Of a DNA stretch of 64,000 bases, positions 9,864-22,828 are shown in pieces. Made by a program: the position numbers and the translations under genes. The stretch comes from Ophiura sarsii (lineage: Eukaryota; Echinodermata; Ophiuroidea; Amphilepidida; Ophiuridae), in NCBI GenBank assembly GCA_035610835.1, contig CM069447.1:64637060-64701059 (forward strand), read 5' to 3'. The notes beneath the pieces are model-generated. The model saw nothing but the letters and a program-made list of their open reading frames with translations, did not search any database and had not been told where the DNA came from. Every line of letters starts with the position of its first letter. The first letter of the stretch is position 1.

Positions 9864-9959
9864 CGATTTGTAAACCAGGATGTGAGAATGGCGGGAATTG
9901 CACTGCACCAAATGGTTGCACTTGTCGCACATGCTTCGTAGGAAATCGGTGTCAAGAAA
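9864..9959 (+). CDS. EGF-like domain exon
   Basis: A 96-base exon (32 codons), acceptor tttttattcacag, donor gtaagc, phase 1 at both ends. It encodes CKPGCENGGNC then CTCRTC and GNRC: six cysteines in EGF spacing plus a seventh (RTCF) where EGF domains usually have glycine or another residue. It links the HYR exons to the first F5/8C domain. There is no calcium-binding consensus, so I expect a structural extracellular spacer. Confidence 0.88.
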
Positions 9960-10203
9960 GTAAGCATATGTATTTAAAGAAATCCTAAAAATCTCTAAGA
10001 AGATAGAAGTATTATTGCCATTACAAGAAATGATGGCAGGTATGCAAACATATCCCAATTTATATCGTCTTTCACAAAAGTCCATAATTTTACTGTTTTA
10101 ATTTGATTAAATACGCTGAATATTGGCGTTAGAAACAAGTCATCAAATGTGTCTATCGCTAAATTAAATTGCTTTTGTTCTGTTCCATTTTGTTCTGTTC
10201 CAG

Positions 10204-10520
10204 TTAACGCATCTCAGCCTGTTGGTATCGAAAGTGGTTATATCAATGACGCACAGATGACGTCTTCAAGTAAATACGATGACGTCCTTGTGGCTTCAGC
10301 TGGTAGACTGAACGTCGATAGCTGGTGGGCACCGCGTGTGGGGGATAATACCCCATGGATTCAAGTTGATTTCTTGACACAAGTCTTCATGACAGGGATA
10401 CAATGTCAGGGAAGTCCTAAAATAGCGCAATGGGTGAAAACATGTCAAATTAAAACTGGTGATCAATTGGATTCACTGACATATATCACAGTAAATGGCG
10501 CCAACAACATCACTATAAAG
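10204..10520 (+). CDS. F5/8 type C (discoidin) domain exon, N-terminal part
   Basis: A 317-base exon entering in phase 1 (acceptor tctgttccag) and leaving in phase 0 (donor gtatta after ...ATAAAG). It encodes QPVGIESGYINDAQMTSSS, then a WWAPR...TPWIQVDF strand and QWVKTCQIK. These are hallmarks of the discoidin/F5/8C fold, which binds phospholipid or carbohydrate through loops at one end of a beta barrel. Oddly, the N-terminal cysteine present in all five right-hand copies is missing, although the C-terminal partner (EILACK in the next exon) is kept. Another cysteine is present in QCQGS and one in KTCQ. Confidence 0.92.
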
Positions 10521-10947
10521 GTATTACTTCCTCTTTCGTGGTCTTTTTTCTACAAAAAAATGCAATAACTGTGGTTCGTGTTGATGTTTATTCTTGAGCA
10601 TAACGCAAACAAAAAACACCTCTGAAACTACGGTGAACACGACGAATTCAATCTTGTTCATAGTCAGGCACATTTAAGATTTACTTTACTAATCTATAAA
10701 CCTACTTTGTCATTCACTTTTTGAATGCAAATATACTCGCACATAGAACAAGAGAAAAGTGGTTATGATTGGAGTTTCTTTATAAGCTCGCTTTCTTGCT
10801 GGTTGATTCTAATGATACAACAATTGCAGTTTTCCGCTTTTAGCAAATAAGTATTAAGCACAATAGAAATGCTCACTACCATAGTACCAATTACTTGATA
10901 TCCAACCAGTACTTTCCAATTATTAATAACGTTTGTATTTTTGGCAG

Positions 10948-11098
10948 ACATTTGCAGCAAATTCTAACGGGAATGGCGTGAAAACTATCATGTTTTTGGA
11001 GACAACATTAGCCCGTTACATTCGAATTATGGTAACAACTTGGGTATGGTACCCATCAATGCGTATTGAAATATTGGCGTGCAAACCAGAATGGGATC
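10948..11098 (+). CDS. F5/8 type C domain exon, C-terminal part
   Basis: A 151-base exon, phase 0 in and phase 1 out, acceptor tatttttggcag and donor gtaagt. It begins TFAANSNGNGVKT and ends MRIEILACKPEWD. This matches the second-half exons at 49458, 54237, 56379, 59018 and 61424 (VF-GNSD...RI-P-W...LR-E-LGCK). It completes the F5/8C domain begun at 10204. Confidence 0.92.
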
Positions 11099-11454
11099 GT
11101 AAGTAATTTAGATGATTAACGCATGGTATTCTGAATAAACGAATGTTATTTTATTCTTATTATGGCAAGCTTAGTGCCACTTTCATTGGCATTTTTAACC
11201 CCTGTCCATTGTGTTTCTTGTATTATGCGTTTTTTCTGAGTTGCAGCATTGCAGTGAACCAATTGATTCGGCCATCAAGCTCTTTGTAGGGAGTTACTAG
11301 TTTGATTTCTAATCACTCATTTCAATAACCTTGTTAAGGTCTGTTGGGCAATTGTTCACATTTACTGAGTATATACAAAAAAGAACTTAAGTTTTGTTTT
11401 TTGTTCTACTTTTTAAAATCGAAATACGATCCTTTAAAATCAATTTGATTTCAG

Positions 11455-11568
11455 TTGTAAATGAATGCGATTCAACACCTTGTCAGAATGGCGGGACTTG
11501 TGAGGATCACCTTGATACGTATAGTTGTCGGTGTGTCAGTGGATATACAGGGGATGCCTGCAAAATAC
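11455..11568 (+). CDS. Calcium-binding-type EGF domain exon
   Basis: A 114-base exon (38 codons), phase 1 at both ends, acceptor ttgatttcag and donor gtaagc. It encodes VNECDSTPCQNGGTC and CEDHLDTYSCRC, with six cysteines, the N-E-C calcium-ligand start, and the Asp/Asn hydroxylation pattern C-x-D-x4-Y-x-C-x-C. It is the last recognised host exon before a 28.7-kb gap. Confidence 0.92.
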
Positions 11569-12397
11569 GTAAGCTTAACAGTAATTTACATTGCGTAGGT
11601 TTTATTACAAGTCAAACACCAACTCACAATACAATGCTCTGCATAAACCGACCTTCCATGTGTTTGAGTTGCGTTATGTTCTCATGTGTTTATAGCAAAC
11701 CGTATTCTTTTTGTCTGAAGTGCGAGCTTGACATCCAACTTATTCCGTTGATCGTAGCTTAATTCACTGGTCTCGAATGTATTTGCTCTTTGCACATATC
11801 CGCACTTTACTAGAAGGGTCTCGAACTTGAATCAGATTGATTGGAAGTGCTGCAGCATTTCACAATATCTTACTGCATGACCAGTCATATTGCGCAGAGA
11901 TGCGATACAAGTTCAAGGCTCTCCTCGCAAATGGCGGACCGTGCAAAGGGCGTATTGAACAAGCATATCTTCAGATAACGATTTTCCACCGAAGTATTAA
12001 ATTCATATAGCACGGGACTTCTGCGACGCGTAATTAAGTTTTTTGCATCACTCAATGCGTAAGGAGCGTAGGCGTAGGGATGTAAGTTCTGTCTAAGGTT
12101 GAAAACGTCAGCATAATCCATTTCACCGTTCAGTGTTATAGCATACTCCCACTAACATGTGTGATTTTCTAGTTCAATAACTTCAATTTGGGACTGAAAC
12201 GTGACTTGTCTATTCTACAGCTTAATGGAGTGCCCTGAACCAACACAACGTGTTCCACATCTTATTCGTATCGAGCGCTGAGCATACTCCAAAATATTCG
12301 ACCTTTGAGCGGTAACGTTAGCCACCGCTACGTGTGTCACATTGGCTCCGACCTATGTATATCTATGGCGTAATGATTGCGGGGAACCAGCGTATTA
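11569..12397 (+). other. Intron, no recognised exon
   Basis: A CpG-richer patch near 11885-12120 is open for 78 codons on the - strand but matches no family I know. The rest is unique-looking AT-rich sequence. Confidence 0.4.
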
Positions 12398-13007
12398 CAC
12401 TGAGCCAAAAAAGAACCTTACACAATTTTAACAGATCACCAAATAAAATTCTGTGCATGAAAATGTACCAAATTTGGATACAATATTACTGCAATGTATT
12501 GCTTCAAATGGCAGTCAATAACCAATTGTTTGCTTCAATGACACAAGAGAAATGTGCACCGACTCAGACAACTTCTTGCATCACAGGTCACAGCAAACAA
12601 TTTCAGCAACATAAAGTTAAAAACATTTCAGAGAGTCAAAACAAACTCATATCCAAACAAACAATGAAGTCATTAATAACGGGTATGTCCACCTCCAGCT
12701 TACAGGCAGGCTGTGCATCCCCTTCCTATCAAGTTCCTGATGGTAGCCTGGGATGAGTTTGGATGACGTGTATCAAGAAAAGACAATCCACCTGTCAACA
12801 GACAAAGACTTATTGCAGCACTACATGGAACAATGTTCCCCAGGCTACCATCAGGAACTTGTGTCATTGAAGCAAACAATTGGTTATTGACTGCCATTTG
12901 AAGCAATACATTGCAGTAATATTGTATCCAAATTTGGTACATTTTCATGCACAGAATTTTATTTGGTGATCTGTTAAAATTGTATAAGTTTCTTTTTTGG
13001 CTCAGTG
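12398..13007. mobile_element. Foldback element with 150-bp terminal inverted repeats
   Basis: Arms 12398-12547 and 12858-13007 are near-perfect reverse complements, starting cactgagccaaaaaagaa and ending ttcttttttggctcagtg. A smaller nested inverted repeat (caagttcctgatggtagcctggg near 12730 and its complement near 12838-12860) sits inside. It encodes no transposase and is a non-autonomous DNA transposon. Confidence 0.88.
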
Positions 13008-14390
13008 TATATTATGAACACTAACACGCGTGTATAAAAGCGTGAAAGAGATGGAGCGTTGTGGAGTATGGCCTATTTGACAAATGTTGGTTGGTAACCG
13101 TCATGACTGACAGTGATTGGTACGTAGCCGTCATGACTGGCAGGTCCTCACTCTAGTGATGACACGCTATTTCCGTCGGTCTGCAGCCAATTGATAGATA
13201 GATGATAGAAGTATATGTTGACCAGCCACGGATTTTATTCTGTCAAACCATCTTGATTTGACAATTGACAATACAATACTTAAATGAATCATAATACCGT
13301 ATGTCGATATCTTTGTATAAGTTTATTAATTTTAACTTAATTCAATTTTTTTAGATATATGTCACTTTCAGTTGAATGTTTCTATTTCGTGCACACGTTA
13401 AGAAGAGACTCAAGGAAGTTTGTGATTTGATTTTTGAATTTTGTAATTGCTGTAATTATTGAACTATTAATCAAATGCATATGTGACCGTCCACAAAGAA
13501 TCCAGTGTAAAGTCACCATTCTTCAAAATGGAAATTTTGATTTAGTTAAAATCTTCTTCAAATAAACTTGAAAATGATATATGACATGTAGTTATTTTTT
13601 TATAAATGAACACTTAGATAATCAAAAATCCTTTTTAAAATCCTTTGTTTTTTATTGAATTTTCTTGAATTTATTAAGGCATATCTCTGAAAAGGCCCTG
13701 GCGACTTTACACTGGGTTTGTGGTGGATGGTCACATATAAAAGTATACATTTTTGGAAAGGAAATGGATCAGAGAATCAACATTTGGCGTCAATTTTGAC
13801 AAAGAATTGAGGAAATCAACAACAATGGTTTGACTCAACATTTTTGAACAAAGCTAACAAAATTTTGAGTAAAAAATGCCCAATTCGCTTGATTATAATG
13901 TAAAGACACAAACTTGAAATGTTGACCAAAATGTGCGAAAAAAGTGATTTTTTTTCGCTGCTCGTCAAGGGTTCAAGGTCAGCACAATGTGACGCTGCAA
14001 CGAGATCCCAACGATTTTTGTCCTTCCATTTTTGCTACGGTACTGGAGGTTTCACAATATTCCTTCCTTTCGTTGGGATGTGCTTGGTGCGCATAGTTAT
14101 ACTTATGGGGAACGAAATAATCGTTTTACTGGGATTTGTTTTAAAATGTCGATGATTTTTTACGACCGAATCATAAGTGTTCGGAAATTTGGCTAAAGTA
14201 TAATGGTATGGTTATGTATCACTGGGTTGCATGAATCCCCACATGGTACGCTCTTACAGGCACTGACTGTTAAGTATGAGTGGCCATAGTATAAACAAAT
14301 CGTGTAAGGGACACACCATTATATATCAAGGGGTGGGGGCTAGGGAGTTTTTAGTAAAACAATATTTTGCTGCACCTGCCAAAGTAACAT
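13008..14390 (+). other. Intron, nothing recognised
   Basis: AT-rich sequence with scattered short open frames and no domain, splice-supported exon or repeat family that I can name. Confidence 0.5.
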
Positions 14391-14394
14391 TTTT

Positions 14395-14525
14395 TTGTTC
14401 ATGCCCCCACCCCTGAAAAAAAAAATGTTTGTCATGCCTCACCTCTAAAAAGAAAAGTTTGTCATGCCTCACCCCCCCCCCCCCCCCAAAAAAAACCCTG
14501 TCATGCCTCACCCCTAAAAAAATGA
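14395..14525 (+). repeat. Short tandem repeat with poly-C
   Basis: Degenerate units of about 45 bases built on tgtcatgcctcacccctaaaaa, including a 16-C run at 14472-14487. Frames reading through it are artefacts. Confidence 0.75.
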
Positions 14526-14998
14526 AGGAAATGCTACCTGATTTCATTCAAAAGTTCCTGAAGAGGTTAACAAATGGTTAATGAGTATGTGGAGAAGGAG
14601 TATGTGAAGAAATTGAAGGCAAGGGCGTATCCAGGACTGTTTTGATGTGGGGACCAAATGTTGTATCCTTGTGAGCGGCGCCGCGAGCGAAGCGAGTGGA
14701 GCGACCAGCGGGTGGGGTCCAGTTTCGCCCCTGGAAGCTAATGGGTTTTCGTCATTGTTAAGGCAAAGATTCAGCATTCTAAAGCGGAAAACAATATTCC
14801 TGTTTCAGGAACATATGATATAGGTATTATAGGCCATAATATGTAGATATCTTCTTGCGTTTGTTCTCTAAATAATTGAGAATTCGGGACTAAATCCACT
14901 AAATGATGAAGAAAACACATCATATTATTTTAATTTTTCGGTATTTGAAAACCAGGACACGACAATACCAAGGTTGTATTAAGATGTGTGCATACCTA

Positions 14999-15551
14999 TA
15001 CAGTCATCAAAAAAAGTAACTATACAGGTAATAAATGTGCTTTTAACTCTAAAAATATATATCCTACCTAGAAATATTAAATCATAAAGTCGTTGAGAAA
15101 TTCGTTTTCTTTAATATGAGATATTGCACGCTAGAATCGGTTGAATATTTAAGAAGCGACAATCCAAAATGTAAGGTAAAGTCAAAATTTCAAATTCACA
15201 TTTTACATTTCAACACGGGGGAGAGAATGACAGGTAGCGTGTGTGTGGCGTATTGATCTATCGGAACAATGCGGCTGACTGTCTAACCTGCACATGCATC
15301 CCCCAATTGCACTACCGGTAATCGATAAGGTACCCGTAGATTGGTCCGCGTGTAGAAAATAAAAATGTGAAAATAAAAATCTTTTGAGTGCCACTTCCTC
15401 AATAATCACCCGATCCTAGCGTGCAATATCTCATATTAAACAAGACAAGTTTCTCAACAAATTTTTAATTTAATATTTTTAAGTAGGACATACATTTTAA
15501 GAGTTAAAAGCCCATTTATTACCTGTATAGTTATTTTTTTTGATGACTGTA
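14999..15551. mobile_element. TIR element, family B, copy 1
   Basis: About 140-bp terminal inverted repeats begin cagtcatcaaaaaaagtaac and end with its complement, flanked by TA on both sides, suggesting a Tc1/mariner-type TA target site. The centre (cacgggggagagaatgacagg...) is non-coding. A second full copy is at 52432-53000. Confidence 0.88.
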
Positions 15552-15764
15552 TTCAACCATTGTGTTATTATATTAACATTAGTATTGTAACAATACGCTC
15601 AGTTGCGTGTCCAAATGGGAGGGGGCGGCCCCTCGATGATCATTCGGTTAAAAAGAGACTTATTAGGAGTAAGGTTAAAATTGATCAATTAGTGTCCTTG
15701 TGACTTGGGGAAAATGATGGGGAAGTTTTATAACAAAGTTATGTAAATATTTATAGCAAGGAGA

Positions 15765-16075
15765 GCTCAGGCTGCCAGTTGATAAAAGAATAATGTTCCA
15801 AACATTTCTTTATGTCTACAAATCTATTACTGGTTCAACCCCCACAAACATATTTGCGTGTATTTCCATCTACCTTCCATTCTATATATATAGACAAGGT
15901 TTACGATCGGCCACAGACAAAACCCGTCTTGTTGTGCCAGTCAGCCATACGCATTGGAGCTGGCTCATTTGCTATGGCTGGCCCAACGCTATCATGATTA
16001 TGGAATAATACTCCATCAACCTTAAGATCCAGCAACAGTATCATAACCCTCAAGCATAATCGCAAGACTCATTTG
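15765..16075 (+). pseudogene. LINE C-terminal fragment
   Basis: It translates to LRLPVDKRIMFQTFLYVYKS, ITGSTPTN, then (after frameshifts) GAGSFAMAGPT, WNNTPSTLRSSNSI and KTHLF before a stop. This is the C-terminal tail typical of CR1/Jockey-like LINE proteins. No RT domain remains. Confidence 0.75.
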
Positions 16076-16079
16076 TTTT

Positions 16080-18300
16080 GTTAGTAATTTATTTTCTGTA
16101 AATGTTTTCTCATTCTTTCCATTCCACTTTTGTATGAGGTATATTGAATTGTTTATATTATTATGTCATATTTTATATTAAGGCCATGTGTTTTGAACTC
16201 GCCACCCTTCCCGTTGCATGTCCAGATGTTAGCATGTTACACCATCTGAGGTTCGAATTAGCATATCGCAATAAGTACTTGTTCTATCCCATAAAAAGTA
16301 TATATTTTCTGAACGGTAATCTCACAAGAAATCCAAATATGCTATTTGAATTTAGATAGGACATATTATTGGTAACATTTTGTGATTGAGAATATTAAAA
16401 AAATACGACTTTTTTCATATTTTGATTAAAGCTCAATAATATTTTATACCTATCCCAATCATAATTTTACTTGCCATATTAGTTCCTCATGCAATTACCC
16501 ATCAGAACATAATGGTTGTCAATGGAAACTTGTTGAAATATACTATATCGGAAAGTGAATGAGCACAAACGTTTACATTTCATATTTTTTAGAGTTTACC
16601 AATATATTTTTTTTGGTGTGCACCCTATCCTGATTTAAACGGCAATTTTGAATTCCCCTATTTGAGATCTTTCCAAAAATGTATAATCTTGCTATCTTCG
16701 GTTGAATACTTTTCTTGTTATAGTCATGTATGTAAAACCGATGAATAAGGGCAAGTTCACTGTGTAGCGAATAGGGACAAAGCCAAGGACGATGCAATCG
16801 ATTCATGATTACAATTGTTACATAATAGTTGACACGTTTGTTGAAACAGAAACTTATAGAATATAAAACAATCTATAAAATGAGAGCAAAATCAGGTTTG
16901 TATCATACAGGGATGAGGAGTTATTGTAAATTGAACGTAGAATTGGGAACATTTTCTATATTCCCCATAGAGATTGTACACAGCGCCACCGCCACCGCCA
17001 CCGCCACCGCCACCACCCCTGACTTTAGAAATATAATCAATCATATCTCAACCAAACAGTTATAGAAATACCAGATTTAATCACACAATGTAGCTAGATA
17101 AGTAGGCTTTCAAATGACACCTAAACCATAGTTCTACCACATTTATTTGTTGAGTTAATAGAGAGAGATGGATGATTCGTCATCAAAAATGCAACGCCAC
17201 CACCCTTTTTAAGGGTGATGAGTTCAAAACACATTGCCTTAAAGCGATGTGATCATTTTCGGAACAGCGCTATTTAAGCACTGTTATTATTATTATGCTC
17301 TAAAGATAATAAAAATCCCCTCAAAAAGGGATGTGTCGGAACAAGGAAGCAAACATGGCCCATAAGTTATTATGAACACTTTTATTTTCCATGCACTATG
17401 AATTTTGAAACTTTTCAAGTGTAGTTCACGAAATCATTTTCATTGCATGCAGGCCTACTCCCCATTACAGAAAAATGTAGAACTATTTTTTTCTTCAAAT
17501 TATGTTATGTGAAGTACAATTTTGAAGTCATATCTAATCCTAATCTTATTATTAGTCTTATCGGGAATCCGAATTGAAATCCGTTCCGAGGTCAAATTGG
17601 GAGTCAAATGCCCCAAGGGCTATTTTGACCCAATTTATCGACATTTGGTTGAAATACTTCACCAAACACCATGAAACTATGTTAAATATGCTAATCATTA
17701 AACAGAGATTTATAAACATTATATTCAAATAGTCATTAGTCCTTAGTATTATAGAAAGTCAGTCTCTTACACAGTCTTGGCTATATTGTTTTAGTATGGA
17801 AAATAAATAAACAGGGTAAATGTGATCTCGCTGTGAATTTAATTTATCCCCAGATGCGACAAGTTAGAGGATTAGGATTGTACATGATTTTAAAATTGTA
17901 CCTATTTAGATATTTTTTATTTGAAAAAGTAGTTCTACCATTTTCTGTAATTAGTAGCAAATAATGAAATAAACTTAATAACAATTAAACTTAATAAACA
18001 TCAGTAATAACAATTATATGTCGCTCTTGATTCACTTTTTTGTGCTTTCTTTGCAATCAAGCAATCCCCCAAGCCAAACATATTTGTGGCATAAATTATT
18101 ATTTCTAAATACCTTCTCACTTCTCATTAGTAGTTCAATATTACAAAAACTACCCTGTTTGCTTCCTTGTGTCGGCACATCCTTTCTTTAAGGGATTTTT
18201 AGTTAGTTGAAAATAACTTCAATATCAGTGATCAGTTGTTTCGGTTATCAAAAATGTCCTTGACCCAATGGTCTTTGGGGAGCTACATTGAAAAATGGTG
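16080..18300 (+). other. Intron, little recognised
   Basis: Contains a (CCGCCA)n run at about 16985-17013. Otherwise AT-rich with no exon or element that I can define. Confidence 0.5.
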
Positions 18301-18456
18301 GATGTTACAATCTAAGTGCGGATAGGTTTGCGCCTTAATTGGCTGCACCCTAGTGCATGCGATCTGAATCTGATGATTCACCAGCAGCGAAATTGCAGAG
18401 CTTTGAACCCTTTGGAAAGGCGTTTTATAAATCCAGTTATTATTATTATTATTATA
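18301..18456 (+). repeat. Possible LINE 3' UTR with (TTA)n tail
   Basis: Ends ggcgttttataaatcc followed by a ttattattatta run. The inverted LINE fragment at 58262 has a comparable gcgctatataaatcc-type end on the - strand. No coding part is retained. Confidence 0.45.
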
Positions 18457-20700
18457 CTCCAATATTAACTGAAAGTTAATACAGGAGTATATTGTTTTTG
18501 TTTCTGTGGACCGACTATCATTTTCGAATTACTCGAAAACTAATCGACCTATTCCAACCAGAATCGGCACGTTATTTTTTCTCGACATGCGCTACGACTC
18601 CGCGTTTCGGAAAAAAATACGCGCTGGAATTGTGGTTATCGTGGATTTAGCTTATCTCAGATTATCTAATATTATCTCCCCCATTGAAAACAATGGGAAA
18701 ATACTCCCGATGAGATATCTCAAAAACCTATTAAGCTATTGCACTGAAAGTTTGCACACATGCTGATGACTACAACAGCTTTAATTAATGTGTTACTCGG
18801 GAAATCTTGTCCGTTTCCATGGCAACGGGAGCCATTCACATACAAAAATAGCAGATTTCACTGGTTTCCATGTAAACCATGCACAAACAAAATTTGTTGA
18901 ATTCATAGAAATATGCACATGCGTATATATAGCATCATGCTGCCAGGTCACACATGTAAAAATGAGTGCTTAAGAGCTAATTTTGTAATTTTTCACTATT
19001 GGTCGTCACGGTAACCCGAAAAGCGACGTCACACATTTTAAGCGAACCGACCTGAATCGTCAATTTGTGGACTCGACCCGACGCTGAAAATCTCCCCCCC
19101 CCCCCCGGGCTGGTGGTGACTGTACTGAGGTACAGGCCACAGCCCTAGTCGTAAATAAGGATGTTCCATGCATGCCCACAAAAAACAATAGATACACACT
19201 CTCAAGTCTCATCTCAAGTCAATGATGAATACATTCTATTATCAAATTGCTTATTTTACTTCCAATTCCAAGAGGCTCACCGTTATAGATTCCAAACTGT
19301 CGCGTCGTGTATAGGGGAGCAGATTCCACGGTACCAATAGGGGAACCGGCAATTACGATAAACATTGGGATTAATGTGCTAATATTAAAAAAGACAGTTT
19401 GAAGTGTCTGCCAGTAAAAGTTGCAAAAATCTGGGTCATTGGTTTTGAAACAATAGTATCATTAACATCAAATTTGCATAATTGTCCTGTCTCCATGAAT
19501 ACACGAATTAACCCTTGTAACAGGAAAACAAAACAACATAGAACCATGCTGTTTTTTCCAAGTTGAAGAACAGCTTACATACTGTTAGTATATGTCAAAA
19601 TAAATTTTGAATTTAAATTAAAAGATAGATTTTTAACATAAATATCTACATTTGTTGTCATTTTTTTGAAAATGACCTAACATTTTCACTTATTATAGAA
19701 ATACCAAACAATAGTTTTTATTAATCTTTTAATTGTATGATTAAGACATGAGTTCTGATTGTCCATGTCAAATGTGGGGCTCGTACGGCAAATATTGTGA
19801 TAGTTGTGGTAGAAAACAGCAATTCTGTGTTTTTACAGTTTTGAAGAGCGGACTGTAATGAGTCAATGAGCCCATGAATTACAATAGCCACTTTAATTGT
19901 AGTAGTGTCAAACACTGCATGGCAGCTTACGTTACGCAGATTACGCGATTTCTTACACAAAATGGTGTTCAACATGTTCAAAATGGAGGATATTTAGATA
20001 TTTCTATTCATACTTCTAAATGTGAGTGCTATGACACAGGAATTAAGCCTAACATCCTTTTAATGTGTTGGCTGTAGGTTAGAAAAGCATATTTTAAGGA
20101 TCCAATGAGTGGGACCGACACTTTCGATACACTTTTCGATTTTAAGGCTAAATTTGTAACTGTTTCAAGTTTGTTGTCAGTAAATTGCGTCACTTGTTTT
20201 AAACAATGGCACCATTAGCATCAAATGTGCAAAATATGAGCATTCTTGTTCATAAGTTTGCCATATTATGGTATTGACATAGATTCTTGTCTTTAATATG
20301 CAATTTAGTGGTCATATAGTAACAAATGGTGGTTGTGGATGGTATACCAAATATTAAATCGATGTTTTACAGAATGAACACAATGACGATTCCCATAATG
20401 GCATACATCTATAGTCGAGCATCACATTTCCTCACATTTCCGGCTGGTATAGACAAATGTCCTCAAATTGGCGGGTGCGCAAGTACACATAGACAATTAT
20501 ACATAACCCCATTTATATTGATAGTTATCGTATACTACAGTGTATACATTTTTATATGGCTGCTTAACATTAAAATACACAATTTCATATGTTTAAGAAT
20601 ATGATTTTAGAATCCCGTTTAAAACAATTGCTTTAGATTTATGTAAATATTAAAAAACAGGAACAAATAAACGGGCAAAATGTTGTGATGTTTGTCATTC
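18457..20700 (+). other. Intron, nothing recognised
   Basis: Includes a C tract near 19093-19106 and several short unsupported open frames. No domain or repeat family was identified. Confidence 0.5.
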
Positions 20701-21420
20701 GAGGGAATGGAGAGCCTGGCCCAACACGCAGGAACTCAAAACGTTAACAAGAAGTTCTAAATAACTGGGTATGGACATCAGTGTAGACGAATGCAAGGTG
20801 GTTAAGGTGGGATCCAAAATGTATGAGTAAGTGACAGCATACTGGAATTAAAGACTAGAGACAGTGTAACAGTTCAAGTATCAAGAAGAAACCAATAACA
20901 GATGATGCCCATAAGAGGAGATCAAAATTAGAATTGCTGTTGTAACCTTTTCGCTTCAAAAGTTGAAACCCATCTGGAGGGAAAGCTCATTGAAATCACG
21001 AATTAGGCTTCTACGAGCACTGGTAATACCCTTAAGTCCTTCTGTGCCATGTGAAACCTGGACACTTAATGCACAGACGGAGAACGAATAAATGCATACC
21101 AGCAACCAAAAAAGGGAGGAGCATTAAATAAAATCTCCTTTCAGTTACGAAAAGGAGAAAACTCATGGTGGTTTGAGCATGTTAAAAGTTAAGCCGGCAA
21201 ATGCTATTTTGCAAGGAGGGTCAAATGGGGTAAGAGGGCGGGGGGGGGGGGGGGGGGGGGGGGGGGAGTTGAAACAAAGACATTGATGGACAACATCAAA
21301 CAGTGGAAAGAAATGAAATTTGGCCGCCTGATCAGAACAGTCGGTGACAGGCAGCTATGGTAAACTTTAGACTCTACATCTATCATTACGCCATTCTAAC
21401 CAAGATTTAAAGGAGGTGTC
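20700..21420 (+). pseudogene. LINE reverse-transcriptase C-terminal fragment
   Basis: Broken frames give KLKPIW, SRIRLLRALVIP, CETWTLNAQTE and, after a 27-G tract at 21240-21266, MDNIKQWKEMKFGRLIRTVG then DRQLW. These are the thumb/C-terminal signatures of LINE endonuclease/RT proteins (the CETWTL and WMDNIK-EW motifs). Many stops and frameshifts. Confidence 0.75.
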
Positions 21421-22828
21421 CAGAGCCTTTACCGCTCTTGTCAGGCTTGACAACACCATTATTTCACGCGACTAATGCTACATCTCATGATATTTAAATT
21501 GGAACTGTCTGCCGGAATAGCCTACATCATGATTAGTGAATCTTTGATTTATTTCAAAAGAATCATGAAAACTTACCCAATGTCGAGCTTTATCATGTTT
21601 ATGTAGATATTGTTTTGGAGTCTCGGATTTCACAATAGTTTTATTTCACCTTTGTCATAAGTTTCTTATGCGTTTTCATAGGCGGTGTTGTCATGAGCAT
21701 TAGGCCCAAATCTTCCTTTTTCCCTTTTCTTTATCTTTTAAAGTTATTATTCATTTTTTTTAAAATCGATTACACATTTTTCATGATTACATAATCGTCA
21801 CCCTCTTTTTTTCTCTCAACAAAATTATATACATATATTTATCAATATATTCCCCCAAAAAACTGTTATTATATTACTTAGTATCATTTTCTTGCATATA
21901 GGCCTAGGTAACTTCAAAATATGATTATTTCAAAGTCACATATCTCATGTTACACACAATCAGTGCACATTTATGTGCTTAAATCTCAATTCTGATTTTA
22001 AAACAGTCAATAGTTAGGTCACCCAAGCCCTATATGAAAGCTATGAAGATTGTTAAACGGGGTCAGTCGTCACAAACATGCACACACACAATAGTCAAAC
22101 GACCTTGCTATTGTCATGCTATTGTCAACACTCCCTACACAGAGGTCTGCAGCAAATCTGTACGATTTTTGCCATGTAATGTCTATGGCAGATTTCATTC
22201 CGTGGTATAAAGCTATGAGGTTTCCGTGGTCTTCGCTATCTCCAAGCAGATAGAGCAATACGTACATGGACTTTTTTTGTAGACGAGGGTTCATTTCATG
22301 AATTGGTGAGGTTTAGAATGAGTTAGGATTCCTGTAATTTTGAAGACCACGGATTTTCAAAACGTGCATTTTCCGACATTGTACGACATAAATTTGGTCA
22401 CCAAACGTGTTTAAAACTATACATTTTACCATTCTGCAGATGTTATTGACCCTCCTCTAAAATTCTACATGATTTTTAATACGTTTCTTAGTTTTTGAGA
22501 TGCCCAAATAGACCATTTTCCGAAGCTATTTCTAGCAAATATTGCAGTCACTAAGACTCCATTGTTTTCTTGCGTATAACAAAATATGACATGCAGCGTG
22601 ACCTCCCTACTGGCTGAAAAGAAATACAAAATTATGATGATTTGCTTATTGAAAATCATTTGCTTATTGATAATTTCTTGATAATTGAATACTAAATGCT
22701 AATACATTTCAATCCTTAGCCCAATAGTTCAGATTTTGGTCCAATAATGTTGGCCTGGGGGTAACATTGATGGTAGAAATGGATCGTTATCAACAACAAT
22801 TGGTTTGTAGGCCTATGGTCTTATTATG
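21421..22828 (+). other. Intron, nothing recognised
   Basis: AT-rich; no exon, RNA gene or element was identified. Confidence 0.5.

Noticed and set aside
11885..12121. 78-codon - strand frame (MDYADVFNLRQNLHPYAYAPY...)
   Set aside because: No recognised family, no splice or promoter support; may be part of an unknown repeat.
16985..17013. (CCGCCA)n frame encoding Thr-Ala repeats
   Set aside because: Short microsatellite within a 78-codon frame of no recognised content.
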